In this document: piece after piece, positions 26,843 through 35,921 of the stretch
Layout: the number at the start of each line of letters is the position of its first letter
Numbering within the stretch: the first letter of the stretch is position 1
Origin: CAWJLE01 sp963843645
GTDB taxonomy: Bacteria > Chloroflexota > Anaerolineae > DAOTYC01
Direction: 5' to 3'
DNA: 64,000 nucleotides
Assembly: GCA_963843645.1 (NCBI GenBank)
Contig: CAWJLE010000003.1
Location: 868,001-932,000 of the forward strand
The notes under the pieces: generated by a model
What the model saw: only the letters and a program-made list of their open reading frames with translations
Told to the model about the DNA's origin: nothing
The model's database searches: none
Position numbers and translations under genes: made by a program

Positions 26843-26868
26843 CCAAGCGCTTGTATTTGAGATATAAT
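26840..26868 (+). promoter_or_regulatory. Promoter of lacI-family gene with one operator
   Basis: TTGCCA (26840-26845), 17-bp spacer, TATAAT (26863-26868). The operator CCAAGCGCTTGT (26843-26854) starts three bases inside the -35 box, the same geometry as at 22214 and 30713, indicating autorepression. Confidence 0.85.
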
Positions 26869-26909
26869 GGTCTCGAAGTGTCTTTCAGCATCTCACGAGA
26901 GGACTTATC

Positions 26910-27956
26910 ATGCCGGTTTCAATGAAAGACGTTGCTCAGGCAGCGGGCGTCACGGAGGGCACTGTATCTCGGGCGCTGGCTGACAGCCCACGAGTCAACT
27001 CTGACACGCGGCTCCGCATTCAGCAGATCGCCCGCGAGATGGGCTACGTGCCGAGCGCCATTGCGCGAGGTCTCGCCGTCCGACGCACGAACACACTGGG
27101 CGTAATGATTTCCGATTTCGGAGACCCATTCATCTCCAAGCTCATGCTCTCCGTCGATCGGGAAGCGCTGCAACAGGGTTACAGCGTCATCCTGTCCAGT
27201 GCCGGCACCGACCCGGAGCGGGAGGTCAGCGCGATCCGGCTCCTGCTCGAGCAGCGGGTGGACGCGGTCATCGTGTTGGACCCACTGGTCGCCGACTCAT
27301 CCCTGCCGCAATTGGAGCATTTCGGTGTGCCGCTCGTCTTGCTCAACAGAAAGCGGTACCCTTACTCCGTCGGCACTGATAACGTGGCCGCCGGAAAGCT
27401 GGCCGTCGACTATCTCCTCGATCTGGGGCATCGGCGCGTAGCCTACATCGGCGGGAACCGCAGTGAAGAAGAGAGTCGCGACCGACAGGCAGGGTATGAG
27501 CTTGCGCTGTCGATGCGCGGCGTTCCGGGCGACCCCGCGCTGATCGCGACGGGCGAGGGTGCGGTCCGAAGTGGAGAGCGCGGACTCGAGCAATTGCTGG
27601 GGCTCGACGATCCACCCACGGCTGTGTTCTGCTTCAACGACATTACGGCCGCCGGCGCACTGTTGTACGCCTACCACGAAGGGCTGCACGTGCCCCGGGA
27701 TCTGTCGATCGTGGGATTCGACGACAGCATGGCCGCCTATTTTGTTCCGCCGGTGACGACCGTCGCCCAGGACGTGGACGAGCTGGCGCGGCTGTCCCTG
27801 CAAATGGCACTCCACCTGCTCGCAGGCCAGGAAGCCCCGCAGACGCTGAACGTCCCCGGCAAGCTGATCGTCCGTCAGTCCACCGCGCAGCCAGGAAAGA
27901 GTCTCGCGACGGACGGTGCCGATAAATCCAGGCAATATCCATTGCGCTGGAAGTAA
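26910..27956 (+). CDS. LacI family transcriptional regulator
   Basis: 348 residues. The N-terminal DNA-binding helix-turn-helix (MKDVAQAAGVTEGTVSRALAD) and hinge helix (PSAIARGLAVRRT) are followed by a periplasmic-binding-protein-like sugar domain (TNTLGVMISDFGDPF, VPLVLLNRK, GHRRVAYIGG, FCFNDITAAGAL, DLSIVGFDDS). It should bind a sugar or polyol effector and repress three promoters in this window that carry the AAGCGCTT core. It is 80 bp upstream of the DegT-type aminotransferase on the same strand and probably co-transcribed with it. Confidence 0.93.
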   Translation: MPVSMKDVAQAAGVTEGTVSRALADSPRVNSDTRLRIQQIAREMGYVPSAIARGLAVRRTNTLGVMISDFGDPFISKLMLSVDREALQQGYSVILSSAGTDPEREVSAIRLLLEQRVDAVIVLDPLVADSSLPQLEHFGVPLVLLNRKRYPYSVGTDNVAAGKLAVDYLLDLGHRRVAYIGGNRSEEESRDRQAGYELALSMRGVPGDPALIATGEGAVRSGERGLEQLLGLDDPPTAVFCFNDITAAGALLYAYHEGLHVPRDLSIVGFDDSMAAYFVPPVTTVAQDVDELARLSLQMALHLLAGQEAPQTLNVPGKLIVRQSTAQPGKSLATDGADKSRQYPLRWK

Positions 27957-28035
27957 CAGAGTCCTTCGCGGCGAATCGACGTAATCGCGACCAAACGCGC
28001 CCGAAAGCGCATAGAACCGAAAGGAGCAATTCACG

Positions 28036-29280
28036 ATGCCCGGTCCAGGGATGGAAATGGTCGGAGAAGAAGAAATCCAGGAAGTGCTGGAAGTCCTGCG
28101 GTCGAAGTGGCTGTATCGTTACGGCGAAGCCGAGGATCCGAACTTCAAGCGCAAGGTCCTGCAGCTCGAAGAAGACGTCGCCCGGCTGTCGAACGTCAAG
28201 TACGCCGTCGCCCTCAATTCAGGCACGACGGCGCTGCTGGTTGCGCTCGGGGCCCTCAGCATCGGACCCGGCGACGAGGTGATCGTGCCCGGTTACACGT
28301 TCATCGCGAGCATCTCGTCGGTCGTATACGCTCGCGCCATCCCGGTGCTGGCGGAGATCGACAACACCTTCGATCTCGACCCCGTGGACGTCGAGGCGAA
28401 GATCACGCCCCGCACCAAGGCGATCATGGCCGTGCACATGATGGGCAACCCTGCGCGTTTGAACGAGCTGCGCGCCATCGCCGACAAGCACCATATCGCA
28501 TTGATTGAGGACTGCGCACAGGCTTTTGGTGCGAGCTACCAGGGTCGGCCCATCGGCTCGATCGGCGAGATGGGCACGTTCAGCTTCAACGCTTACAAGA
28601 CGATCACCGCCGGCGATGGCGGTATGGTCATCACCAACGACGAGAACCTGTATCGCCGCGCTTTCGCATTCCACGACCAGGGCCATTCCCCGATGCGTGG
28701 CGGCGTCGACGTGGGCCGTCGTCCGTTCATCGGATTGGACTTCCGCCTGACTGAGCTGCAAGCTGCCGTGCTTCTGGGCCAACTGAAGAAGCTGGATGGG
28801 ATTCTGGCGCACCTGCGTGCCAACAAGAAGCGCTTCAAGGATCTGATCGCCGACCTGCCGGGCATCGAGTTCCGCGAGATCACCGATCCTGCAGGCGAGT
28901 GCGCGACCCTGTTGACGACCCTCATGCCCACGGCCGACATCGCAGAGAAGATCTCGCGGGATTTGGGCGGCCGGCCGATGTCGGAGGCCGGGTGGCACGT
29001 CTACAACAACATGGAGAACATAATGGAGCAGCGGACCATCACTTCGGAAGGCTGCCCCTTCACCTGCCCGTACTACACGAACAAAGCCCCCCGCATGACC
29101 TATCACAAGGGCATGCTGCCGCAGACCGACGCCCTCCTCAATCGGGCCGTGAACCTGAGCATTGGCGTTCCGGACGTCGGACTGCGATCGTCGTTCGGCG
29201 TCAAAGTGACCGACGGACTGGATGTCGTCGAAGAGCGTGCGGCCGAGTTCCGTCGCGTGGCTGAGAAATACCTGCGCTGA
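28036..29280 (+). CDS. DegT/DnrJ/EryC1/StrS family PLP aminotransferase
   Basis: 414 residues after AAAGGAGC. Fold-type I sugar aminotransferase: LNSGTTALLVALGAL at the cofactor phosphate site, VPGYTFIASISSVVYA, the Asp contacting the pyridine nitrogen in LIEDCAQAFGA (D159), and the Schiff-base lysine in FSFNAYKTITAGDGG (K188). The C-terminal segment GCPFTCPYY with added cysteines is unusual for the family. Members transfer an amino group to keto-sugars or keto-inositols such as scyllo-inosose. With the nearby Gfo/Idh enzymes, an aminosugar or aminocyclitol pathway is a reasonable inference. It is co-transcribed with lacI. Confidence 0.9.
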   Translation: MPGPGMEMVGEEEIQEVLEVLRSKWLYRYGEAEDPNFKRKVLQLEEDVARLSNVKYAVALNSGTTALLVALGALSIGPGDEVIVPGYTFIASISSVVYARAIPVLAEIDNTFDLDPVDVEAKITPRTKAIMAVHMMGNPARLNELRAIADKHHIALIEDCAQAFGASYQGRPIGSIGEMGTFSFNAYKTITAGDGGMVITNDENLYRRAFAFHDQGHSPMRGGVDVGRRPFIGLDFRLTELQAAVLLGQLKKLDGILAHLRANKKRFKDLIADLPGIEFREITDPAGECATLLTTLMPTADIAEKISRDLGGRPMSEAGWHVYNNMENIMEQRTITSEGCPFTCPYYTNKAPRMTYHKGMLPQTDALLNRAVNLSIGVPDVGLRSSFGVKVTDGLDVVEERAAEFRRVAEKYLR

Positions 29281-29292
29281 CAGTAACTTCCA

Positions 29293-29322
29293 CGGCCCCA
29301 CTGCCTGTTGGCGGTGGGGCCG
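29293..29322. terminator. Terminator between aminotransferase and epimerase genes
   Basis: CGGCCCCAC (29293-29301) pairs with GTGGGGCCG (29314-29322), with the stem extended inward by GCC/GGC. It lies between two converging genes. Confidence 0.6.
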
Positions 29323-29397
29323 CACCAGAAGATGGTTGAGCCTCTACTGCTTTCCCATAACCCAAGGGAGGCGTTGGGAAACCCGACGTCTCCCCGT

Positions 29398-30396
29398 TCA
29401 AAACCGCTCCGCATCTCCAGTTTGGATCTGCTCCACGTAGCCTCGGAAACGGCTCAGGCCGTCTTGCAATCGCGGATACTCACGCTCCAGCCGTTTCTCA
29501 CTGTACGCAAACTGAAGCCGGCTATCTCGCGGCGCGGTCAGTTTGCCGGCCAATCGGCGCAGGTCCATTTCATCATCCCGAGCTGCGCGCACGAGAGCGC
29601 GGTCGAAGCCAAAAGCGTCAGCGGTCATTTGCGCCAATTCCAGCCGGCTGACGCTATCACGGCCGCAGGTGTGGAAGATGCCTCGATGGTCGCCAGCCGC
29701 GATCTCCAGCAGGAGATCGGCAAGATCGCTTGCCTCGATAGGGTTGTCGTTCTGGTTGTAGTGCTCACTCCACACGACCACAGGCAGGCCGCGTCTGAGT
29801 CGGTAATAGAAGTGATTGGCCAGGGATCCGAAACCTATGCCTTCTTCGCTTTGGTCCAGGTTGAAATCCGGCGCTGACCAATTGATGCCCTGCACGCCGG
29901 AGAGGCGAGCAATCGCAAAGTTGTCACACAGTGATCTCACGAGCGTCTCGCCGACCGTCTTGAGCAAGCCGAAGTAATTCACCGGACAACTCGCATTGTC
30001 TTCCGCAAAAGGTGGTTCCCCGCCGTTCCCAAACGTCCAGCAGCTGGAGATGAAGACCAGCTTGGAGCCGCGGCGCTGACAGGCTCGGGCAAGCACTTCG
30101 GTTCCAGCGACCATCAACCGCCAGCCCCACGCATGGTCAACCTCCAGCCGATCCTCGTCACGGACCGCACCGCAGTGGATCACCACATCCGGTTGCGCTT
30201 CGTCCACTGCCCGGAGTATTGACTCCGGGTCCTCCAGGTCCATCTGGACGGTTGGGAAAGGCCAGGGCACAACGGGTGCGCGTGAATAAATGGTCGCGAC
30301 AACATCGATGGGGCGACCTTGTAGACCGGCCTGGCGGGCACTCCTGATCACGTTACTGCCGACGAGCCCGGTACCACCTGTTACCAGAAGTCTCAT
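29398..30396 (-). CDS. NAD-dependent epimerase/dehydratase family protein (extended SDR)
   Basis: 332 residues after GAGGAGGAATGT. The N-terminal glycine motif LVTGGTGLVGSNVI, IHCGAVRDEDRLEVD in place of HLAA, catalytic-type Ser/Thr in VFISSCWTFG and a diverged Tyr-x3-Lys (YFGLLKTVGE), then ARLSGVQGI, fit extended SDRs of the RmlD or UDP-glucose epimerase type. Its product probably reduces or epimerizes a sugar, bound to nucleotide or free. It faces the DegT aminotransferase and its promoter lies in the same gap as the LacI-controlled importer promoter. Confidence 0.85.
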   Translation of the reverse strand: MRLLVTGGTGLVGSNVIRSARQAGLQGRPIDVVATIYSRAPVVPWPFPTVQMDLEDPESILRAVDEAQPDVVIHCGAVRDEDRLEVDHAWGWRLMVAGTEVLARACQRRGSKLVFISSCWTFGNGGEPPFAEDNASCPVNYFGLLKTVGETLVRSLCDNFAIARLSGVQGINWSAPDFNLDQSEEGIGFGSLANHFYYRLRRGLPVVVWSEHYNQNDNPIEASDLADLLLEIAAGDHRGIFHTCGRDSVSRLELAQMTADAFGFDRALVRAARDDEMDLRRLAGKLTAPRDSRLQFAYSEKRLEREYPRLQDGLSRFRGYVEQIQTGDAERF

Positions 30397-30692
30397 ACAT
30401 TCCTCCTCGACGCGGCGCGTTCCTCAGGATGCTGTGGGTAATCGATCAACAACAGTCAAGAGCGTCGGTGCCCAGACCAGCCGATCACTTTGCCGCATGG
30501 TATCGGAATATCATTCGCCTGTCAAGGAAGTCGCGCGTAACACCATTTCGTCCCAAAGCGAATGGTCAATACCTTTGGCTGTCGAAGCGTCGAACATTTC
30601 GCGTCTGCATCGTCCATTTCCCACGATCGCGACCACCGATGGAATCCAGTGGAACCTGGTCGCGCGGAGCTTGCCAGGTCCATGGCAAATCA

Positions 30693-30741
30693 ACAAGCGC
30701 TTGTACTCGGACTTGACAAGCGCTTGTATTCCTGGTACAAC
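30693..30741 (+). promoter_or_regulatory. LacI-controlled promoter of the sugar importer operon, two operators
   Basis: TTGACA (30713-30718), 17-bp spacer, TACAAC (30736-30741). Operators ACAAGCGCTTGT at 30693-30704 and 30716-30727, centres 23 bp apart; the second starts three bases inside the -35 box. The TTGACA-operator-ATTC stretch is identical over 19 bases to the promoter at 22219. The rest of the 30397-30822 gap holds nothing else I can name. Confidence 0.85.
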
Positions 30742-30822
30742 AGTAGGTGACAGATTTCTGAAATACTAATATCGGGTCACAAAGCCTATTCGCATTCCCG
30801 ACGTGTCCGAAGGGAGCAGAGC

Positions 30823-31827
30823 TTGAGGTCAATTCCGATCAGGTTCGCAAAGCTTCGACTTCGCGTGGCGGATCGCCCGGAAGCGGTGGTCGCCATCACC
30901 TTCATTGCGCTGTTTGTCTTCTTCTCTCTGAAGGCTGGGGACTTCTTCTCTGCCTACGCCATCTCTAATTTCCTCACTTTCGGCTCGGTCTACGGAGTCG
31001 TGGCGACCGGCGTCGCCTTCCTTATGATCTCCGGCGAATTCGATCTGTCGGTGGGTTCGACGATGGCCGTGAGCATGTACGTGCTCATTCTGCTCCTGCT
31101 CGCGGATGTTCCAGCACCGCTCGCCATCGTCGCGGCGGTGGGGGCAGGCGCCTTGCTGGGTTACGTCAACGGATTCGTAGTGGTCAATTCCAGGATCCCA
31201 TCTTTCATCGTCACGCTCGGCTCGATGCTGGCGTACCGCGGCCTGGCCCGTTTTCTGGGCGGCGGCCGTCTGATGAACTATTCCACGCAGAACCCAAGCG
31301 CGCTTTTCGATCTACTCAATGGTCCTCTGACTGGACTGAACGACCTGTTCGAGCCAGCCGGCAATTTCCGTGCGGCCATCCTCTGGTTCATCCTCCTGAC
31401 GATTCTTCTATCCTTTCTGCTGATGCGCACCCGCTTCGGCAACTGGACCTTTGCTGTTGGTGGGAATCCGGGTGCAGCCTTGGCCCAGGGCATCAACGTG
31501 AAACGAGTCAGACTGATCTGCTTCATCCTCTCGGGCTTCGTGGCCGCTTTTGCAGGGGTCCTCTTTTTCTCTTATCGTTTCAGCGTGAATCCTCTCACCG
31601 GCTACGGCCTCGAGTTAGTGGCCGTGGCCGCCGCAGTGATCGGCGGCGTGCGCCTGACCGGAGGTTATGGCACCATCGGCGGCACCGCCATCGGCATCAT
31701 CCTGATGTCCATGTTGGAGCAGGCCTTGGCCTCCATGGGCATTGCGCAGGAAATCTTCGAGACTGTCACGGGTTTCATCGTCATCTTCTCGGTTCTCGCG
31801 AATACGTTGATCGGCAAGCAAGACTGA
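30823..31827 (+). CDS. Sugar ABC transporter permease (RbsC-like), first of two
   Basis: 334 residues starting at TTG (30823) after AAGGGAG. About nine to ten membrane helices with the RbsC pattern: GVAFLMISGEFDLSVGST, GYVNGFVVVNSRIPSFIVTLG, and the cytoplasmic coupling segment TFAVGGNPGAALAQGINVKR. It forms the membrane channel of a pentose/hexose-type importer together with the second permease at 33033-34041. First gene of the LacI-controlled operon 30823-35904. Confidence 0.92.
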   Translation: MRSIPIRFAKLRLRVADRPEAVVAITFIALFVFFSLKAGDFFSAYAISNFLTFGSVYGVVATGVAFLMISGEFDLSVGSTMAVSMYVLILLLLADVPAPLAIVAAVGAGALLGYVNGFVVVNSRIPSFIVTLGSMLAYRGLARFLGGGRLMNYSTQNPSALFDLLNGPLTGLNDLFEPAGNFRAAILWFILLTILLSFLLMRTRFGNWTFAVGGNPGAALAQGINVKRVRLICFILSGFVAAFAGVLFFSYRFSVNPLTGYGLELVAVAAAVIGGVRLTGGYGTIGGTAIGIILMSMLEQALASMGIAQEIFETVTGFIVIFSVLANTLIGKQD

Positions 31828-31942
31828 TCGATTGGCGATGGCAAGGTTGCGCATTATCCTCGGGCGTGGTCGCACGTGACGCAACAGCTGGTGTTGTCTG
31901 GGATTCATCGGCGAGCAGTACCACATTCAAGGAGGTGTCAGG

Positions 31943-32947
31943 ATGAAGGCTTATCGGAGAGGGTTGACCATCGTGTTCTCTATGCTCATCATCATTTCCG
32001 TCCTGAACGTGCCGGGCTTAGCGCCGTCGGCCGGCGCGACGGATCCGGTCCAGGACAAGAAGCTCACTTTCTATTCGATCTGCATGGGAGCCTGCTCGTG
32101 GGACCCCTTCTGGTGCATCGTGGACCGCGGCATGGCGGATGCCGCCAAAGACATGGACGTCAACATCGTTACGTTGGCGCCGTCTAAATGGGACCCCGAG
32201 ACCGTCGTCCAGAACATCGACCGGGCGATAGCAGCCAAGCCGGACGGCATCGGCGTCACGGTGATCGACGGGGCGCTGTTTGAGAAACCGCTCAAGCGTG
32301 CGATCGATGCCGGCATTCCCGTCATTGCCTACGACACAGCCGACATGCGGCCCAAGGACCAGCAGATTCCCTACATCACGTTCATCGGCTCCGACGAGTA
32401 CCTCTCCGGCTACAAGGCCGGCGACCGGCTGCTAAAGGCGCACCCGCAAGGCACGGGCGGCGTGTGCGTCAATCACTCGGTTGGCCACGGGGCGCTGGAC
32501 GCCCGGTGCAGCGGCTTCGTCGACCGCCTGAAAGAGGCCAAGCTTCCCTCCCAAGTGCTGGCCATCACCGAAGACGCGGCGGAAGCCACCACCACCATCG
32601 GTGATTTCTATGCAGCCAACCCCACGGTGAACATTTGGTACACCCTCGGTCCTATCGGCGTCAATCCGTTCTACGCGTTCATGAAGAACGCCGGTCTCAA
32701 GGCTGGCGACATTTTCCACGGGACCAACGACATGACCCCGGAGATTGCCGCGGCGATCAAAGACGGCACGACCGATTTCTCCATTGACTCGCAGCCGTAC
32801 CTCGTCGGCTTCCTCACGGTGAGCTGGCTGACCTGGATCAATCGCTACGGAATGTATCCGGCCGCCGACATTACGCCAACTGGACCCGGCTTCATTGACA
32901 AGACGAATATCGACATCGTATCCAAATACGCCGGGACCTATCGCTAA
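31943..32947 (+). CDS. Sugar ABC transporter substrate-binding protein (RbsB/type I periplasmic-binding fold)
   Basis: 334 residues after AAGGAGGTG, with a signal peptide (KAYRRGLTIVFSMLIIISVL to about AGA). The type I binding-protein fold shows FYSICMGACSWDPFW at the first strand, MADAAKDMDVNIVTLAP, AIAAKPDGIGVTVID, DAGIPVIAYDTAD, YITFIGSDEYLSGYKAGDRL and the C-terminal PYLVGFLTVSWL. It would bind the imported sugar or cyclitol outside the membrane. Cysteine-rich near the mature N-terminus (two Cys in ICMGACSW), which is unusual. Confidence 0.9.
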   Translation: MKAYRRGLTIVFSMLIIISVLNVPGLAPSAGATDPVQDKKLTFYSICMGACSWDPFWCIVDRGMADAAKDMDVNIVTLAPSKWDPETVVQNIDRAIAAKPDGIGVTVIDGALFEKPLKRAIDAGIPVIAYDTADMRPKDQQIPYITFIGSDEYLSGYKAGDRLLKAHPQGTGGVCVNHSVGHGALDARCSGFVDRLKEAKLPSQVLAITEDAAEATTTIGDFYAANPTVNIWYTLGPIGVNPFYAFMKNAGLKAGDIFHGTNDMTPEIAAAIKDGTTDFSIDSQPYLVGFLTVSWLTWINRYGMYPAADITPTGPGFIDKTNIDIVSKYAGTYR

Positions 32948-33032
32948 GTCCTCGCCGAGATCGGATGAGGGATGGGCTGGGAAGGCCGCCGACTGGCCTT
33001 CTCGGCCCACGCAACGCAGAGGGAGATGTGCC

Positions 33033-34041
33033 TTGAGTGCGATTGCGGCAGCCAAATTCAGAACGCGCCGGGAGTTCGTTACGTCTCCCATATTCGCCCC
33101 GTTAGTGACTCAGATCCTGATATGGATCGTCTTCTGGTTCTTGGTGCCGAATTTTGGCAGCGTTCGCACGTTGTCCGGCATCGTGGGTGCCGCATCCATC
33201 AACGCCGTCGTAGTGATCGGCGTGACAATGCTCATGATTTGCTGACGAATTCGACCTCTCCGTGGGTCCCATGATTGCCCTGGGAGGTTTCATATTCGCC
33301 GACGTGCTTCGGGCCGGCGTCCCACCCGTGCTCGCTTTGCTGGCTGCAGTGGCCGTGACGGCCTGCCTGGGCGCTGTCAACGGCCTGCTGACCGTCACCA
33401 CAGGCATTCCGTCTTTCATCGTAACACTAGGCACGCGCGCTATCTTTCGTGGTGCGGTCTGGATCTACTCGGCTGGCGTGATGCGGCAGTTCGTCGAGCG
33501 CATGCCCGTTCAAGACGCGCTGAACGGACGCCTGGACATCGTCAACAACCTGTTCACGCAGGCCAATTTCCGGACAGGCACCCTGTGGGCGCTCGCGCTG
33601 GGCATCATTTTTCAAATTATTCTGACGCGAACTGCATTCGGCAGTCATGTGTTTGCTGTGGGCGGCAATCCGGCTGCGGCGCTCACCCAGGGCATCCATA
33701 CCAAACGCGTTAAAGTGCTGTGCTTCATCGCGACCGGAGCCCTGGCAGGCTTCGCGGGTGTCCTGACATTCAGCGAGTTTTCCACCGTCATGGTTGTCAC
33801 CGGTGCGAACGTGGAGTTGAGAGTCATCGCCGCAGCGGTCATCGGCGGTACGCTGCTCACCGGCGGCGCCGGCAGCATCATCGGGGGGCTGCTCGGCATC
33901 GTACTGATCAACCTGTTGCGCTCAGGCGCGATCCTGCTCGGCCTGCCGTCCGATAACTTCGAGGCCATTGTAGGAATCACCATTGTCGGAGCGGCCTTAC
34001 TGAACGATTGGATCGTACGTCGTTCCGCTGCTGTCACCTAG
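33033..34041 (+). CDS. Sugar ABC transporter permease (RbsC-like), second of two, with one frameshift
   Basis: The start is TTG at 33033 after AGAGGGA, as in the first permease. The frame from 33033 runs to a TGA at 33243-33245 after GVTMLMIC; the frame from 33247 continues with EFDLSVGPMIALGG to 34041. The first permease has LMISGEFDLSVG at this point, so one extra base in TTGCTGACGAA near 33243 explains the break. Together they give a normal protein of about 335 residues with AVNGLLTVTTGIPSFIVTLG and HVFAVGGNPAAALTQGIHTKR. Either a sequencing error or a recent inactivation. The stop TAG at 34039-34041 lies within the next gene's ribosome-binding site. Confidence 0.85.
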
Positions 34042-34052
34042 GAGGAATCGCT

Positions 34053-34814
34053 ATGCTGCAACAGGGCGAAGAGACCCCGTTGGTCAAGATGGAGCACATC
34101 ACGATGCGGTTTGGTCACGTCACTGCACTCGACGACGTAACCTTCGAGGTCATGCCGGCCGAGATCATGGCGTTGATGGGAGACAACGGCGCAGGCAAAT
34201 CGACGCTCATTAAGATCTTGACCGGCGTGTTCACGCCCACGAGCGGCCAGATCTTCTTCGAGGGCCGACCGGTCGAGGTCCGGAATCCCGGCGATGCACG
34301 AGCGCTGGGCATTGAAACTGCGTATCAAGACCTGGCGCTGGTGAACTTGATGAGCATCGGCCGCAATTTCTTTCTCGGCCGCGAGCCGACTCGACCCGTG
34401 GCTGGATTTCCCTGGCTCGACATCGGTCGAATCGCCGGCGAGACCGGCAACGCTCTGACGGACATCGGCATCAAGATCAGGTCGGCCAACGAAAAAGTCG
34501 GGAGCCTGTCCGGCGGCGAGAGGCAGTCGGTGGCCATCGGGCGCGCCGTCTACTTCGGCGCACGGCTCCTGATCCTGGATGAGCCTACTTCGGCGCTGTC
34601 GGTAGCAGAATCGCGCAAAGTTTTAGGATACACGCTCAACGCCAAAGAGCGGGGCCTGTCGGTGATATTCATCTCTCATAACGTCCACCACGTCGCAGAA
34701 GTTGCTGACCGGTATACGGTCATTCGTCACGGGAAGAAGGTTGGGACCTATCCGCGAGGAGAGCTGACTCCGGACGATATCTCCGACTTGATCACGGGGG
34801 CCCGTGAGGCCTAA
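34053..34814 (+). CDS. Sugar ABC transporter ATP-binding protein (single nucleotide-binding domain)
   Basis: The start is ATG at 34053 after AGGAGGA. 253 residues: Walker A GDNGAGKST, Q-loop region AYQDLAL, signature LSGGERQSVAIGRA, Walker B LLILDEPTSALS and the switch His in ISHNVHHV. RbsA-type ATPases usually have two nucleotide-binding domains. This one has a single domain, like FrcA-type importers, so it should act as a homodimer under the two different permeases. Powers the importer encoded by 30823-34041. Confidence 0.92.
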   Translation: MLQQGEETPLVKMEHITMRFGHVTALDDVTFEVMPAEIMALMGDNGAGKSTLIKILTGVFTPTSGQIFFEGRPVEVRNPGDARALGIETAYQDLALVNLMSIGRNFFLGREPTRPVAGFPWLDIGRIAGETGNALTDIGIKIRSANEKVGSLSGGERQSVAIGRAVYFGARLLILDEPTSALSVAESRKVLGYTLNAKERGLSVIFISHNVHHVAEVADRYTVIRHGKKVGTYPRGELTPDDISDLITGAREA

Positions 34815-34884
34815 AATGACCACTCTCTCATTCCGAGTCGATCCCTGACCGGTCCGGAATGAAATTCGAGGTGAGGGAAACCCA

Positions 34885-35904
34885 ATGGATCGTATACGCA
34901 TCGCCATTCTCGGCAGCGGCGGCATCGCGCGGACGCATGCGCGCGCCTGCCGCGCCGTGCCTGGAGTCGACCTGGTGCTGGCAGCCAATTGGCGCGCTGA
35001 ATCCCTGGCTCGCTTCGCCGCTGAATGGAACGTCCCCCGCACGACCACGAGCTTCGACGAGGTAGCGTCCGACCCGGGCGTCGACGCAGTCATCATCACC
35101 CTGCCCAACCACCTCCATGCACCGGAGGCGATCCGCATGCTGCGAGCGGGCAAGCACGTCCTGCTGGAAAAACCGATGGCCATGACCGCCGCCGAGGGAT
35201 TGGGCATCTTAGATGCTGCCGCGGAAACGAGCCAGACCTTCATGGTGGGCCACATGTGGCGCTTCGACGACGAGGTGAACTGGCTGCGCCAGTCAATTCA
35301 GGATGGTTTGCTCGGCAAACCGGTCCGCACGCAAGGCTACCATCTCAATCCACCCTTCTTTGGACCACCGGACGGCTGGATCGTACGCAAGGCGACCGCA
35401 GGTGGTGGGGCTGTGATGGATATGGCCGTGCATTCGATCGATACGACGCGATACCTGCTGGAGGGGCCCTTACCTGTCCGCGTGTACGCGGAGATCGGCA
35501 CGCACTACTCGCAGTTTGAAGAAGTCGAGGATGTCGGAACATTCATGGTACATTGGGATAACGGCGTTCACTCTGTTTTCGTGACAGCCAACTACAATCC
35601 CTACCAGGAAGCGCCGGAGGGCGCCATCGACGTCTGGGGCAGCACCGGCCACGGCCGTATCTTCCCTTCGGCGCTGCACCTGAAACTCGGCGATGTGATT
35701 GGCACGTTTGAGCCCACGTTTCCGGAGCGCGAGCAGCAGGTGGACTACCCCATGTTCCAAAAGCAGCTCGAACACTTCGTCCACTGCATTCGGACGAAGC
35801 GCCCGCCCTCACCATCAGGACGAGACGGCTGGATCGCCATGAAGGTCGTCGATGCCGTCTACGAGTCAGCACGACTCCGGCGTTCGGTTGAGGTTGCGTT
35901 GTAG
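34885..35904 (+). CDS. Gfo/Idh/MocA family oxidoreductase
   Basis: 339 residues after GAGGTGAGGGAA. Rossmann motif IAILGSGGIARTHARAC, VIITLPNHLHAPEAIRML, catalytic lysine in LLEKPMAMTAAEG, and GGAVMDMAVHSIDTTRYLL with the conserved Asp and His. Likely an NAD(P) sugar or inositol dehydrogenase. Last gene of the LacI-controlled importer operon (70 bp after the ATPase), which suggests it acts on the imported compound. It shares the family but not close similarity with the protein at 20247-21227. Confidence 0.9.
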   Translation: MDRIRIAILGSGGIARTHARACRAVPGVDLVLAANWRAESLARFAAEWNVPRTTTSFDEVASDPGVDAVIITLPNHLHAPEAIRMLRAGKHVLLEKPMAMTAAEGLGILDAAAETSQTFMVGHMWRFDDEVNWLRQSIQDGLLGKPVRTQGYHLNPPFFGPPDGWIVRKATAGGGAVMDMAVHSIDTTRYLLEGPLPVRVYAEIGTHYSQFEEVEDVGTFMVHWDNGVHSVFVTANYNPYQEAPEGAIDVWGSTGHGRIFPSALHLKLGDVIGTFEPTFPEREQQVDYPMFQKQLEHFVHCIRTKRPPSPSGRDGWIAMKVVDAVYESARLRRSVEVAL

Positions 35905-35921
35905 CGGATTAGTTCGCGTCG

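Noticed and set aside
33243..33245. TGA in the second permease as another selenocysteine codon
   Set aside because: The sequence after the TGA is nonsense in the same frame; the conserved protein resumes one base away, so it is a frameshift. Permeases of this type have no catalytic Cys.
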